A stretch of DNA of 61,689 nucleotides from JBLHKT01 sp043101615 (lineage in GTDB: Bacteria > Planctomycetota > Phycisphaerae > Phycisphaerales > UBA1924): the NCBI GenBank assembly GCA_043101615.1, contig JBICID010000011.1, positions 1-61,689 of the forward strand, in the 5' to 3' direction. The stretch's first letter is position 1. Each line of letters starts with the position of its first letter. A program made the position numbers and the translations under genes. The notes under the pieces were generated by a model that worked only from the letters and a program-made list of their open reading frames with translations, was not told the DNA's origin and searched no databases. This document shows, in pieces, positions 39,600 to 47,265 of this stretch.

Positions 39600-40424
39600 T
39601 CAGCCGACGCCCGGCAGGTCTTCCATGTTGATCAGCCCGGTCGCCAGGTCGGAGACGAACTCCTCGGCCTCGGTCTCGAGCGGGCGACCGGCCCGCTCGG
39701 CCTCCTCCAGCCTGCGGACCAGGGCGCTGCCGACGATCGCGGCGTCGGCGTGCCGGATCACCGCCGAGACGTGGTCCTGGGTCGAGATGCCGAAGCCGCA
39801 CGCGATCGGGAGGTCCGTCGCCTTGCGGAGCATGGCGACGCGTCCGGCGACGTCGGGGGCCCGGTCCTGCTCGCCGGTGATGCCCGCCCGGGCCAGCAGG
39901 TAGACGAAGCCGCTGCACAGGGCGGCGATGCTCTTGGCCCGCTCCTCGGACGTGGACGGCGAGACCAGCAGGGTCGCGGTCAGGCCGGCGTCTTTGGCCA
40001 GTGTCGCGAGACGCTCGGACTCCTCCAGCGGTGCGTCAGGGAAGATGAACCCGTCGAAGCCGGCCGCCCCGGCCCGCTGGATGAAGCGGTCCGGGCCCGC
40101 CCGGTGCACCAGCGAGACCGAGACCATCGCGACCAGCCCCAGCCCAGTCCGGTCGCGGACGCTCCTGACCTGCTCGAAGATCACCTCGGGCGTGACACCC
40201 CGCCCCAGGGCCCGGTGCATGGCGGCGGCGATGACCGGGCCGTCGGCGATCGGGTCGGAGAAGGGGAATCCGATCTCGACGATCGAGGCGCCGGCCTGTT
40301 CGAGCCCGGGCAGCAGGCGGGGCAGTGCGTCGAGGGTGGGGGACCCGGCGCACAGGAAGGGCATCAGCAGCCTGCGGCGCTGCTCTCGTGCCTCCCGGAA
40401 GATGGTCTCGATGCGGTTGCTCAT
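39600..40424 (-). CDS. trpA: Tryptophan synthase alpha chain
   Basis: A 274-residue TIM barrel that cleaves indole-3-glycerol phosphate and passes indole to TrpB. Catalytic E50 (IVEIGFPFSDP) and D61 (ADGPVIAAA) match E. coli E49 and D60; the phosphate-binding GFGISTQDHV and GSALVRRLEE stretches are present, as is the LLARAGITGEQDR loop. It follows map by 13 bases on the same strand. The other trp genes are not in the window. The tRNA gene lies 18 bases past its stop. Confidence 0.95.
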   Translation of the reverse strand: MSNRIETIFREAREQRRRLLMPFLCAGSPTLDALPRLLPGLEQAGASIVEIGFPFSDPIADGPVIAAAMHRALGRGVTPEVIFEQVRSVRDRTGLGLVAMVSVSLVHRAGPDRFIQRAGAAGFDGFIFPDAPLEESERLATLAKDAGLTATLLVSPSTSEERAKSIAALCSGFVYLLARAGITGEQDRAPDVAGRVAMLRKATDLPIACGFGISTQDHVSAVIRHADAAIVGSALVRRLEEAERAGRPLETEAEEFVSDLATGLINMEDLPGVG

Positions 40425-40437
40425 CGCGTGTGTCCGT

Positions 40438-41268
40438 TCACAGCTCCCTGGTGACCAGGTCGTCCAGATCGTCGAGCCCCTCGGTCAGCACCCGGTTGCC
40501 GCTGTCGGTGATCAGCACGTCGTGCTCGTAGTGGACGGTGAGGGAGCGGTCCGCGGAGTAGACCGGCCACGACCCCGGCTCGCTGAAGGTCTCGCCCGTG
40601 CCCGACGCGATCATCGGTTCGACGGCGATCAGCGTCCCGGGCTCCGGGACGACGTCGGCCTCCGGCCACGGGTTGCCCAGCGAGGGGCGGGTGTTGAGGA
40701 TGAAGGGCGGGGCGTGCAGCGATCGCCCGTACCCGTGCCCGCCGTAGCGCTTGATCAGGTGGAAGCCGTATTCGCCCTCGACGCAGTCCTGCACCGCCTC
40801 GGCCCAGCGGAGCAGCGGGCGGTCGGGCCGGAGCTGCTCGATCCCGCGGCGCAGGCACTCGCGACCGCAGTCGCACAGGCGGGCGACCTCGTCGGTTTTC
40901 TCGCCGAAGACGTAGGTCCACGCGGCGTCGCCGATCCAGCCCTTGTACGTCACGCCTATGTCGATTTTCAGTACGTCGCCGGCCCGGACGGGCTCGGTGT
41001 AGTACGCCGCGGTGCCGTGCACCACGCAGTCGTTGAGCGACAGGCAGGCCTGTGAAGGGAAGGGCTGCATGCCCCTGGGGCGGTAGCGGAAGAAGCAGCT
41101 CCTGGCGCCCAGGTCCTGCAGGGCCTTGCCGACGAAGGCGTCGATGGCGGCCAGGGTGTGCCCGATCGCCAAGAACCCGGTGAGCCGCCTGTGGACTTCG
41201 ACGACGCGCTGGGCGGCGTCGTAGGCGGCGGCCTCATCGGCGGGGTTGCGGACGGGGGGTCTGGGCAT
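40438..41268 (-). CDS. map: Methionine aminopeptidase, type I
   Basis: A 276-residue enzyme removing the N-terminal Met from new proteins. All five metal ligands are present: D103, D114, H178 (GGHGYG), E217 (VEPM) and E248 (HYEHD), plus the substrate-side H84 (CVVHG). Near the N-terminus there is no SH3-type zinc extension. The start at 41268 gives a normal length; the frame is open 21 codons further. It appears to form a two-gene unit with trpA. Confidence 0.93.
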   Translation of the reverse strand: MPRPPVRNPADEAAAYDAAQRVVEVHRRLTGFLAIGHTLAAIDAFVGKALQDLGARSCFFRYRPRGMQPFPSQACLSLNDCVVHGTAAYYTEPVRAGDVLKIDIGVTYKGWIGDAAWTYVFGEKTDEVARLCDCGRECLRRGIEQLRPDRPLLRWAEAVQDCVEGEYGFHLIKRYGGHGYGRSLHAPPFILNTRPSLGNPWPEADVVPEPGTLIAVEPMIASGTGETFSEPGSWPVYSADRSLTVHYEHDVLITDSGNRVLTEGLDDLDDLVTREL

Positions 41269-41336
41269 CGGGGGGCATGGTAGCGCGGGGGCGTGCGGCG
41301 CGTGCCCGTTGGACGCCGTTCGTGGGCGCACGAAAC

Positions 41337-41363
41337 GGCCCCGGGCCGAGGGGGCCCGGGGCC
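41337..41363 (-). terminator. Intrinsic terminator of the first module B dockerin gene
   Basis: GGCCCCGGGCC (41337-41347) pairs with GGCCCGGGGCC (41353-41363), an 11-bp stem with a five-base loop; on the minus strand it is followed by GTTTCG. It lies 70 bases after the stop at 41435 and separates that gene from map. Confidence 0.75.
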
Positions 41364-41434
41364 TGAGGGAGCAGACGAGCAGGGAGCGCGCTCAGCGGGA
41401 GGGGAGCCGAACGCGGCCCCTCACGCTCGCCGGT

Positions 41435-42226
41435 TCAGTCGCTGCAGCCGGCGAGGAAGGCGTTGACGAAGGCGCCGATGTCACCGTTGTCGAGCACGCC
41501 GTCGCCGTTGAAGTCGGCGGGGCAGGGCACGTCCGGACCGTCGAGGTTGACGTTGTCGTAGTACATGCCCGACGGCTCGTAGAGCGTGCAGAGGTTGGCG
41601 AAGCCGTACTGGATGACCTGGTTCTCCCACTCGGGGAGGATCTCGACGGAGATGAAGTAGCGGTTCCAGGTCTCGCCCGCCGCGGTGAACATCGCCTCGT
41701 CGGTGATGGCGTCGGAGTAGGTCTCGGAGTAGCCGGTCGCGGGGTTGAGCACCTTGATGAAGGCGCGGGCCTCGGCGAGCGAGTCGGTGTTGGTCAGGAT
41801 GGGGCCGACCTTCGCGTCGAACGAGAAGGTCACGATGGTCCCGGCGTCGGAGGCCGTGATGCCCTGCTCCTGGTACATGAACGACTCGATGTAGTACCCG
41901 AGGGCGTGGTCGCCGTTGCTGTAGTCGCTGTACATGCTGAGCTGCTGGGCGCCCTGGTCCACGCCGCCCTGATCGTCCACGATGGCGGAGAAGGCGTCGG
42001 TGCCCGTGGTGTCCGGGCGGTTGTTCCCGGCCGGGAAGGCGAAGTAGCCGTACAGGTACGCCAGGAAGAACTCGTCGAAGACGTTGGCCCCGACGACCCA
42101 TCCGTTGCCGATCGTGTTGCCGGTGATGTCGTAACTCTCAAAGTCGTCCGACACGACCTCGAGCTGCGCGTTCGCGGTGCCGGCGAGCATCAGTGCGCCG
42201 ACGCAGGCAATCATGGTCTTCTTCAT
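41435..42226 (-). CDS. Secreted CBM-like protein with a single dockerin loop (module B)
   Basis: A 263-residue exported protein (signal 1-21, ANA-Q). The middle reads as a CBM4/9-type jelly roll, with WVVGANVFDEFFLAYLYGYFAF, HALGYYIESFMYQEQG, VTFSFDAKVGP and SGMYYDNVNLDGPD. Only one EF-hand-like loop remains of the dockerin (CPADFNGDGVLDNGDIGAF), ending Gly-Cys-Ser-Asp. It is a close paralogue of the next gene. The start at 42226 follows GAGGGAG; a B-type operator lies 48 bases upstream. Confidence 0.85.
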   Translation of the reverse strand: MKKTMIACVGALMLAGTANAQLEVVSDDFESYDITGNTIGNGWVVGANVFDEFFLAYLYGYFAFPAGNNRPDTTGTDAFSAIVDDQGGVDQGAQQLSMYSDYSNGDHALGYYIESFMYQEQGITASDAGTIVTFSFDAKVGPILTNTDSLAEARAFIKVLNPATGYSETYSDAITDEAMFTAAGETWNRYFISVEILPEWENQVIQYGFANLCTLYEPSGMYYDNVNLDGPDVPCPADFNGDGVLDNGDIGAFVNAFLAGCSD

Positions 42227-42274
42227 CGTTGTGCTCCCTCTGGTTGGAATTCGCCGGGGCGACACACCCCATGC

Positions 42275-42318
42275 GGAACTGTTACGGCCCAAGATAACGG
42301 ATCGGACGTGCGGGTCAA
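42275..42318 (-). promoter_or_regulatory. Promoter with operator B1
   Basis: Minus strand: TTGACC (42318-42313), 16 bases, TATCTT (42296-42291), then the operator CGTAACAGTTCC (42286-42275). The operator end is 48 bases from the start codon at 42226, the same distance as in B2. Confidence 0.75.
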
Positions 42319-42445
42319 GATAAACCCGTCAATAACGGACATAGATGTGCTAATACTAGCCGGCGTGCCCAGAAAAGGCCACTTTCTGGCGCGATCGGAG
42401 CGCTTTCGGATTGGGTGCAGCGTGCCGGGGACTGGGGCGTTCGCC

Positions 42446-42457
42446 GTAACGGTTTCG
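42446..42457. promoter_or_regulatory. Possible extra B-type operator
   Basis: GTAACGGTTTCG fits the GTAACNGTTNC half-sites with one change. It is about 220 bases upstream of the dockerin gene at 41435 and has no obvious promoter of its own, so it could be an auxiliary looping site or chance. Confidence 0.3.
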
Positions 42458-42506
42458 ATCGTCAGTCGGTGCGATGGGGGGGTGGTGGTCGGGGCGTCCG
42501 AGAACG

Positions 42507-42536
42507 AAAACGCCCCGGGCCTTGCGGCCCGGGGCG
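42507..42536 (-). terminator. Intrinsic terminator of the second module B dockerin gene
   Basis: CGCCCCGGGCC (42511-42521) pairs with GGCCCGGGGCG (42526-42536), an 11-bp stem with a TTGC loop; on the minus strand TTTT follows (42510-42507). It closes the gene at 42596-43492. Confidence 0.85.
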
Positions 42537-42595
42537 TGAGGGAGTCCGGTTGATCCAACCGGCCATGAGTGTGGTTGGGTGCCTCGTGGGCCCGA

Positions 42596-43492
42596 TCAGC
42601 AGCCGGCGAGGAAGGCCGCGACGAAGGCGCCGATGTCGCCGTTGTCGAGGATGCCGTCGTTGGTGAAGTCGGCCGCGAGGTCGCCGGCGAGGAAGAGGGA
42701 CACGAAGGCGCCGATGTCGCCGTTGTCGAGGATGCCGTCACCGTTCACGTCGGCCTGGCAGGGATCGACGGTGCAGGTGCCGTTGTCGACCAGGACGTTG
42801 TCGTAGAACATGCTGGAGGGCTCGTAGTTGGTGCAGAGGCTGAGCCAGCCGACCTGGAAGAGCTGCCCGACGAGCCCGGCGGTGATCTCGAGCGAGACCT
42901 CGTAGCGCTGCCAGGTGGGGTCGGCGTTGGTCAGGTCGAGCGGGAGGAAGGTGGTCAGCTCGTAGTTGCCCCCGTTGGACGGCGGGTTGATGGTCTTGAT
43001 GAACGCGCTGGCGTTCTTGAGCGGGTCGGTGTTGTTGGCGAGGTCGCCCTGCTTGGCGTCGAACGAGAACGTCCAGGTCTCGCCCACGTTCGAGGCGTCG
43101 ATGACCCACTCGCGGAAGAAGTTGGTCTCGATGTAGAAGCCCAGGGCGTGGTCGGCGTTGTTGTAGTCGGAATAGACCGAGAGGACCTGTGCGCCCTGGG
43201 GCTCGCCGCCCTGGTCGGGCACGATGCCCGAGAAGGCGTCCACGCCGGTCCCGGAGATGCCGTTGTTGTTCGGCGCGGGGAAGGCGAAGTAGCCGTACAG
43301 GTACGTCAGGTAGAACTCGTCCCAGACGTTGGCGCCGACGATCCAGTCGTCGGTGATGGTCACCTCGTTGTTGATCAGGGCGGCGTTGATGTCGTCGTCC
43401 TCGAAGTTGTCCTCGAAGCAGGCGATCTGCGCATTGGCGGCGGTGGCCCCGGTCGCGAGAGCGGCGGCGCAGGCAATCAGGCGGGTCAGCAT
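42596..43492 (-). CDS. Secreted CBM-like protein with GC-type dockerin (module B)
   Basis: A 298-residue exported protein (signal 1-22, ANA-Q), paralogous to the gene at 41435: it shares the WIVGANVWDEFYLTYLYGYFAF, HALGFYIETN, FSFDAKQGDLANNTDPL and SSMFYDNVLVD blocks. The jelly-roll region spans about residues 23-240. It keeps both dockerin loops (DNGDIGAFVSLF and DNGDIGAFVAAF) and ends in Gly-Cys, unlike its sister with one loop. A GGGAGG ribosome site precedes the start; operator B2 lies 48 bases upstream and a terminator follows. Confidence 0.85.
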   Translation of the reverse strand: MLTRLIACAAALATGATAANAQIACFEDNFEDDDINAALINNEVTITDDWIVGANVWDEFYLTYLYGYFAFPAPNNNGISGTGVDAFSGIVPDQGGEPQGAQVLSVYSDYNNADHALGFYIETNFFREWVIDASNVGETWTFSFDAKQGDLANNTDPLKNASAFIKTINPPSNGGNYELTTFLPLDLTNADPTWQRYEVSLEITAGLVGQLFQVGWLSLCTNYEPSSMFYDNVLVDNGTCTVDPCQADVNGDGILDNGDIGAFVSLFLAGDLAADFTNDGILDNGDIGAFVAAFLAGC

Positions 43493-43540
43493 TCAGGTAT
43501 CCTCCCTCAGGTTGTCCGTCGGCACTCCCACGGCCGATTC

Positions 43541-43585
43541 GGAACTGTTACATCATCAGGCTACTCGATCCGCCGACCGTGTCAA
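43541..43585 (-). promoter_or_regulatory. Promoter with operator B2
   Basis: Minus strand: TTGACA (43585-43580), 16 bases, TAGCCT (43563-43558), then GATGA and the operator TGTAACAGTTCC (43552-43541). Operator and distance to start copy B1. Confidence 0.75.
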
Positions 43586-43822
43586 CACGTCACCGGTCGA
43601 ATTGTGCGAATTTCTGGAGCATTCCCGGGGCGTTTCGGTCCGGGGCCGGAGCGGGGAGCCCGACGGAGTCGAGCCGTGCGCGCAACACGTCCGATTTTCC
43701 GGCATTCGGGCGTGCCCCTGCCGGCATCGGCGGGCGGCGTCGCCCTGTTCCGGGAAGGTTTTCGGGACGCGAGGCGTGCCGGGTGTCGTCTCGGGCCCCG
43801 TCACGGCTCTTTTTTGCCCAGA

Positions 43823-43856
43823 TTGACCTGTTTGGGTATCAAACTGTAACGGTTCC
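43823..43856 (+). promoter_or_regulatory. Promoter with operator B3
   Basis: TTGACC (43823-43828), 16 bases, then TGTAACGGTTCC (43845-43856) whose first six bases could serve as the -10 element; TATGAT at 43860-43865 is an alternative. The site is 72 bases before the pseudopilin gene and would control the pseudopilin-lacI-GH17-importer operon, including the regulator itself. Confidence 0.7.
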
Positions 43857-43928
43857 AGATATGATGCCCGGGTCCGATCGCCGCGCAGGCGGCGTCAGGG
43901 AACGGACCTTGCGACCGAGGGACACGAC

Positions 43929-44948
43929 ATGCAAGCACGCACACGCACCGGCTTCACGCTGATCGAACTGCTCGTGGTGATCGCGATCATCGCGCTGCTG
44001 ATAGGCATTCTTCTGCCCGCGCTGGGCAAGGCTCGCAGCACCGCCAAGGACGTGCTGTGCAAGTCCAACCTCCGCCAGCTCGCCACCGCGATCACGGTCT
44101 ACTCCACGGACTTCCAGGGCCAGTACCCGCCCAACATCCCGCCCGTGGGCTTCTACCGCTTCCCCAAGGAGGGCGACGACTCGGGCTACGTGATGGGTCA
44201 GCGCTGGTTCGACGTGCCCGTGCTGGGCTCCTACCTGCCCCAGTACGACCCCGGCGACATCGACCCGGCCACCATGCCCACCTTCAGCCCGACGATCGGC
44301 GGCGGGGTCATGCAGTGCCCGCAGCACCCCCAGGCGGGACGGTCCTACGCGATGAATTTCTGGGCTTCTTCGGCGGTGGGTGGCAACATCACCAGCACCA
44401 GCGGGGGCGTGATCAAGGTGTCCTACAGGCCGCCCGGCGTGCCCCAGTCGCAGTCGCGCACGCCCACCGGCGAGGGGTTCGGGCGTGGCTTCACCGACGC
44501 GGTGGACAACGCCTCATCGACGATACTGCTGGGCGACGCCTGGGGCATCTACGCCAAGGAGACCGACTCGGCCGAGCTCAAGTACTTCACCGAGGAGGCG
44601 ATCGGGCAGGACAGCATGCCCGGCGAGCGGTTCGGCGGGGGCGACGGCGTCAGCCGCAGCGTCGCCTTCCGGTACGGCAACTGGCGCCGGGCCCAGTCCC
44701 TGTCGCCCGAGCTCGACACCGCCACCTCGATCCCGGACGCCTACATCCCGTACTACCGCCACCCCGGGCGGCGTCAGGACATGCAGGCCCTGTCCGGGGG
44801 CGTGCACTTCGCCTTTGCCGACGCGAGCGTGCGGAACTACAGCCCCGAGGACCTGTTCGAGGAGGAGACCGGAAAATCCACCCTGCGGGTCCTCTGGTCG
44901 CCCGATGACTATCGTCTGTCCCGCCGGGAGGGCGAGAACGGCGGGTGA
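43929..44948 (+). CDS. Pseudopilin-like protein with prepilin cleavage motif (module B)
   Basis: A 339-residue protein with prepilin peptidase site TG8-FTLIE13L and pilin helix (LVVIAIIALLIGILLPALG), closely matching the module A pseudopilin in the first 50 residues (KARSTAKDVLCKSNLRQLA against KARETAKEVLCQNNLRQIG) but different beyond. The C-terminal half holds GGVHFAFADASVRNYSPEDL, the H-X9-DG type strand. A GAGGGAC ribosome site precedes the start. It is the first gene behind operator B3, followed after 97 bases by the LacI gene. Confidence 0.88.
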   Translation: MQARTRTGFTLIELLVVIAIIALLIGILLPALGKARSTAKDVLCKSNLRQLATAITVYSTDFQGQYPPNIPPVGFYRFPKEGDDSGYVMGQRWFDVPVLGSYLPQYDPGDIDPATMPTFSPTIGGGVMQCPQHPQAGRSYAMNFWASSAVGGNITSTSGGVIKVSYRPPGVPQSQSRTPTGEGFGRGFTDAVDNASSTILLGDAWGIYAKETDSAELKYFTEEAIGQDSMPGERFGGGDGVSRSVAFRYGNWRRAQSLSPELDTATSIPDAYIPYYRHPGRRQDMQALSGGVHFAFADASVRNYSPEDLFEEETGKSTLRVLWSPDDYRLSRREGENGG

Positions 44949-45045
44949 GGGGCGGTCGTGTCTCTCGCGCGGCGGAGCCGGCGAGTCAGCAGGTGCCCGA
45001 TGGATCGGGCGAGGATCGGAAGCGTGAACCGGAAGTAGGACGCCG

Positions 45046-46110
45046 ATGAGTTCGGTACGCAAAATCGCCAAAGACCTGGGTGTGTCGGTCGCGACCGTGT
45101 CGCGGGCCCTGAACAACCATCCGGACGTGAAGGACTCGACCCGCCAGGCGGTGCTCGACGCCGCGAACCGGACCGGGTACGCCCCGAAGCTGGGCAAGCG
45201 TCTGACGAACATCATCGGTCTGGTGTACCCGACGAACCCGGTGCAGGCGGACTACGGGGCGTTCGAGTCGGCGATCCTCACGGGCATCCTCAAGGGCGTG
45301 GACGAGCAGCGGTTCGACGTCACGATCATCAACCTCGCCCGCGACAAGCGCGACGACGAGACGTACACGCACTTCTTCATGCGCAAGGGCATCCGGGGCG
45401 TGATCGTCCGCACGATCGACACCGAGCCCAAGCTGGCCGAGGCGATCGCGGCCGAGGGGTTCCCGTGCCTCGCGATCGCCGAGGTGGCGCGCGGGGGCAA
45501 GCTCAACTCGATCTGCTCGGATTCGAAGGCCGACAGCGCCCGCGCCGTCGAGCACCTGGTGCTCAACGGGCACCGGCGGATCGCGCTGGGCCACCACCTC
45601 GTGCTGGACCACGACCACCGCCAGCGACTGGAGGGCTACCTCGAGGGGCTCCGAAGGCACGACATCCCGGTGGACGAGACGATCATGTTCAGCGCACCGG
45701 GCACCATCGAAGGCGGCAGCGCCGTCCTGGACCGGATCCTCCGGCACGAGAACCCGCCCACGGCGGTCTACCTCACCACGCCCCTCATGACCATGGGGGC
45801 TCTGCACCGCTGCCTCCAGCACGGGCTGCACGTCCCGACCGACCTGTCCGTGGTCGGCTTCGACGACGCCGACGTGCGCAAGACGACCTTCCCGCCCTTC
45901 ACCGCCGTCTGCCAGGATGCGCAGATGATGGGCCTGGAGGCCGCACGCTGGCTCACCCGCAAGCTGCGCGGCCTCGCCTCCGGGCGTTTCGTGGAGCAGC
46001 GCCCGACCCACTTCGACATCAACGCCAGCACCGGCCCCGCGCCCGACTCGCCCGCCCGGCTGCAGGCCGACGGGCGGGTCCTGGCCGCGAGCGTGCAGGA
46101 CGCCGACTGA
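45046..46110 (+). CDS. LacI-family repressor of module B
   Basis: A 354-residue regulator with HTH SSVRKIAKDLGVSVATVSRALNNHPDV and a sugar-binding domain (LTNIIGLVYPTNPVQADYGAF, GIRGVIVRTIDTE, AVYLTTPLMTMGALH, LSVVGFDDADVRKTTFPPFT). The recognition helix differs from the module A repressor (KDLGVSVATVSRAL against AHANVSIATVSRVL), consistent with a different operator. It lies in the pseudopilin operon and is followed by GH17 after 24 bases. An AGGA ribosome site precedes the start. Confidence 0.92.
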   Translation: MSSVRKIAKDLGVSVATVSRALNNHPDVKDSTRQAVLDAANRTGYAPKLGKRLTNIIGLVYPTNPVQADYGAFESAILTGILKGVDEQRFDVTIINLARDKRDDETYTHFFMRKGIRGVIVRTIDTEPKLAEAIAAEGFPCLAIAEVARGGKLNSICSDSKADSARAVEHLVLNGHRRIALGHHLVLDHDHRQRLEGYLEGLRRHDIPVDETIMFSAPGTIEGGSAVLDRILRHENPPTAVYLTTPLMTMGALHRCLQHGLHVPTDLSVVGFDDADVRKTTFPPFTAVCQDAQMMGLEAARWLTRKLRGLASGRFVEQRPTHFDINASTGPAPDSPARLQADGRVLAASVQDAD

Positions 46111-46134
46111 ACCCGCCCAGCCCCGGAGCCCGTC

Positions 46135-47247
46135 ATGACGCGACCCCTCCGTTCCGCGCTCACCGCACTCGTTCTCGGACTGGCCTCGTGCGCCGGGGCG
46201 CAGCCCGAGCCGCCCGCGGGCTACCACGACGACGCCACCGACAACCGGAGGCCGATCCGGACCGAGCGTGACGGTCGCTGGGCGGGCTACGGCGTGAGCT
46301 TCGGACCCTTCCGCGAGGGCCAGAGCCCGACCGGTGTGCAGCCCACCGTCGAGCAGCTCCGCGAGGATCTCCTGCTGCTCGACCCGCACTTCGATCTCAT
46401 CCGCGTGTACGGCACCGACGGACGCACCGAGGACATCCTCCGCATCATCCGTGAGGAGGGTCTCGGGCTGCGGGTCATGCTGGGCGCCTGGCTGGGACGC
46501 GACATGTCCACCCCGAACCAGATGGCGGGCGGCAACAGGCTCGAGGGCGAGCGGGTCGAGATCGACTACCAGGGTCGGTACGCCAACCGGGCGCAGTCCG
46601 CGCGTGCGGTCGAGCTCGCCAACGCCTACCCGGACGTCGTCTGGGCGATCAACGTGGGCAACGAGACGCAGGTCTACTGGTCCGACCACCGGCTGGCGAT
46701 GGACCGGCTGATCGAGCACATCAAGTGGGTGCGCGGGCACACCGACGTGCCGGTGACCACCGCCGACGACTACAACTTCTGGAACAAGCCCGAGAGCCGT
46801 GCCGTTTCGCGCGAGTGCGACTTCATCGCGCTGCACGCCTACGCGATGTGGAACTCGCAGACGCTCGAGGACTCGATCGCGTGGACGGTGGAGCAGTTCC
46901 GGGTCGTGCGCGGGCTGCACGGCGAGGACCTGCCGATCGTGATCACCGAGGCGGGCTGGGGGACGAGCATGGTGGACTACGGGCTGCAGTCCGAGCTGAT
47001 CGTCGCCGAGGCGGGGCTCGAGCCGCAGGTGGAGTTCACGAAGCGGTTCCTGTCGTGGGCGGAGGAGAACCGGGTGGTGCACTTTCTGTTCGAGGCGTTC
47101 GACGAGCCCTGGAAGGGCGGGGACGACCCGCGCGAGATCGAGAAAAACTGGGGGCTGTGGTACGAGTCGCGCGAGCCCAAGCCCGCCGCGGAGTGGCTGA
47201 TGGAGCACTCCCCGCGCCTCGACGAGATCGAGCGGTCGGGCGGGTGA
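46135..47247 (+). CDS. GH17 beta-1,3-glucanase lipoprotein
   Basis: A 370-residue protein with lipobox LASC (C19), so probably anchored to a membrane. The body is a GH17 barrel: GYGVSFGPFREGQSP, the acid/base E177 in INVGNETQVYW, and the nucleophile E272 in IVITEAGWGTS. GH17 bacterial members are endo- or exo-acting beta-1,3-glucanases or glucan transglycosylases, pointing to laminarin-type glucan. It lies between lacI and the binding-protein gene in one operon, behind operator B3. Confidence 0.9.
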   Translation: MTRPLRSALTALVLGLASCAGAQPEPPAGYHDDATDNRRPIRTERDGRWAGYGVSFGPFREGQSPTGVQPTVEQLREDLLLLDPHFDLIRVYGTDGRTEDILRIIREEGLGLRVMLGAWLGRDMSTPNQMAGGNRLEGERVEIDYQGRYANRAQSARAVELANAYPDVVWAINVGNETQVYWSDHRLAMDRLIEHIKWVRGHTDVPVTTADDYNFWNKPESRAVSRECDFIALHAYAMWNSQTLEDSIAWTVEQFRVVRGLHGEDLPIVITEAGWGTSMVDYGLQSELIVAEAGLEPQVEFTKRFLSWAEENRVVHFLFEAFDEPWKGGDDPREIEKNWGLWYESREPKPAAEWLMEHSPRLDEIERSGG

Positions 47248-47265
47248 CGCGGGTATCGTGACGGC

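Larger units (their letters stand above)
42227..42595. other. Intergenic region with promoter, operator-like sites and terminator
   Basis: A 369-base gap between two minus-strand genes. It holds the promoter and operator B1 of the downstream gene, a further B-like site (42446-42457) and the terminator of the upstream gene. The stretch 42297-42420 is notably AT-rich for this DNA (for example ATAACGGACATAGATG). I see no credible small gene. Confidence 0.6.
43493..43928. other. Divergent intergenic region with two B-type operators
   Basis: A 436-base gap between divergently transcribed genes. It holds promoter/operator B2 on the minus side and B3 on the plus side. Between them (about 43590-43820) I see GC-rich sequence with no credible gene, RNA or repeat. 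Confidence 0.6.

Noticed and set aside
43493..43928. A small gene inside the divergent gap (frames near 43556-43804)
   Set aside because: No ribosome site, domain or typical codon pattern; the space is explained by two promoters.
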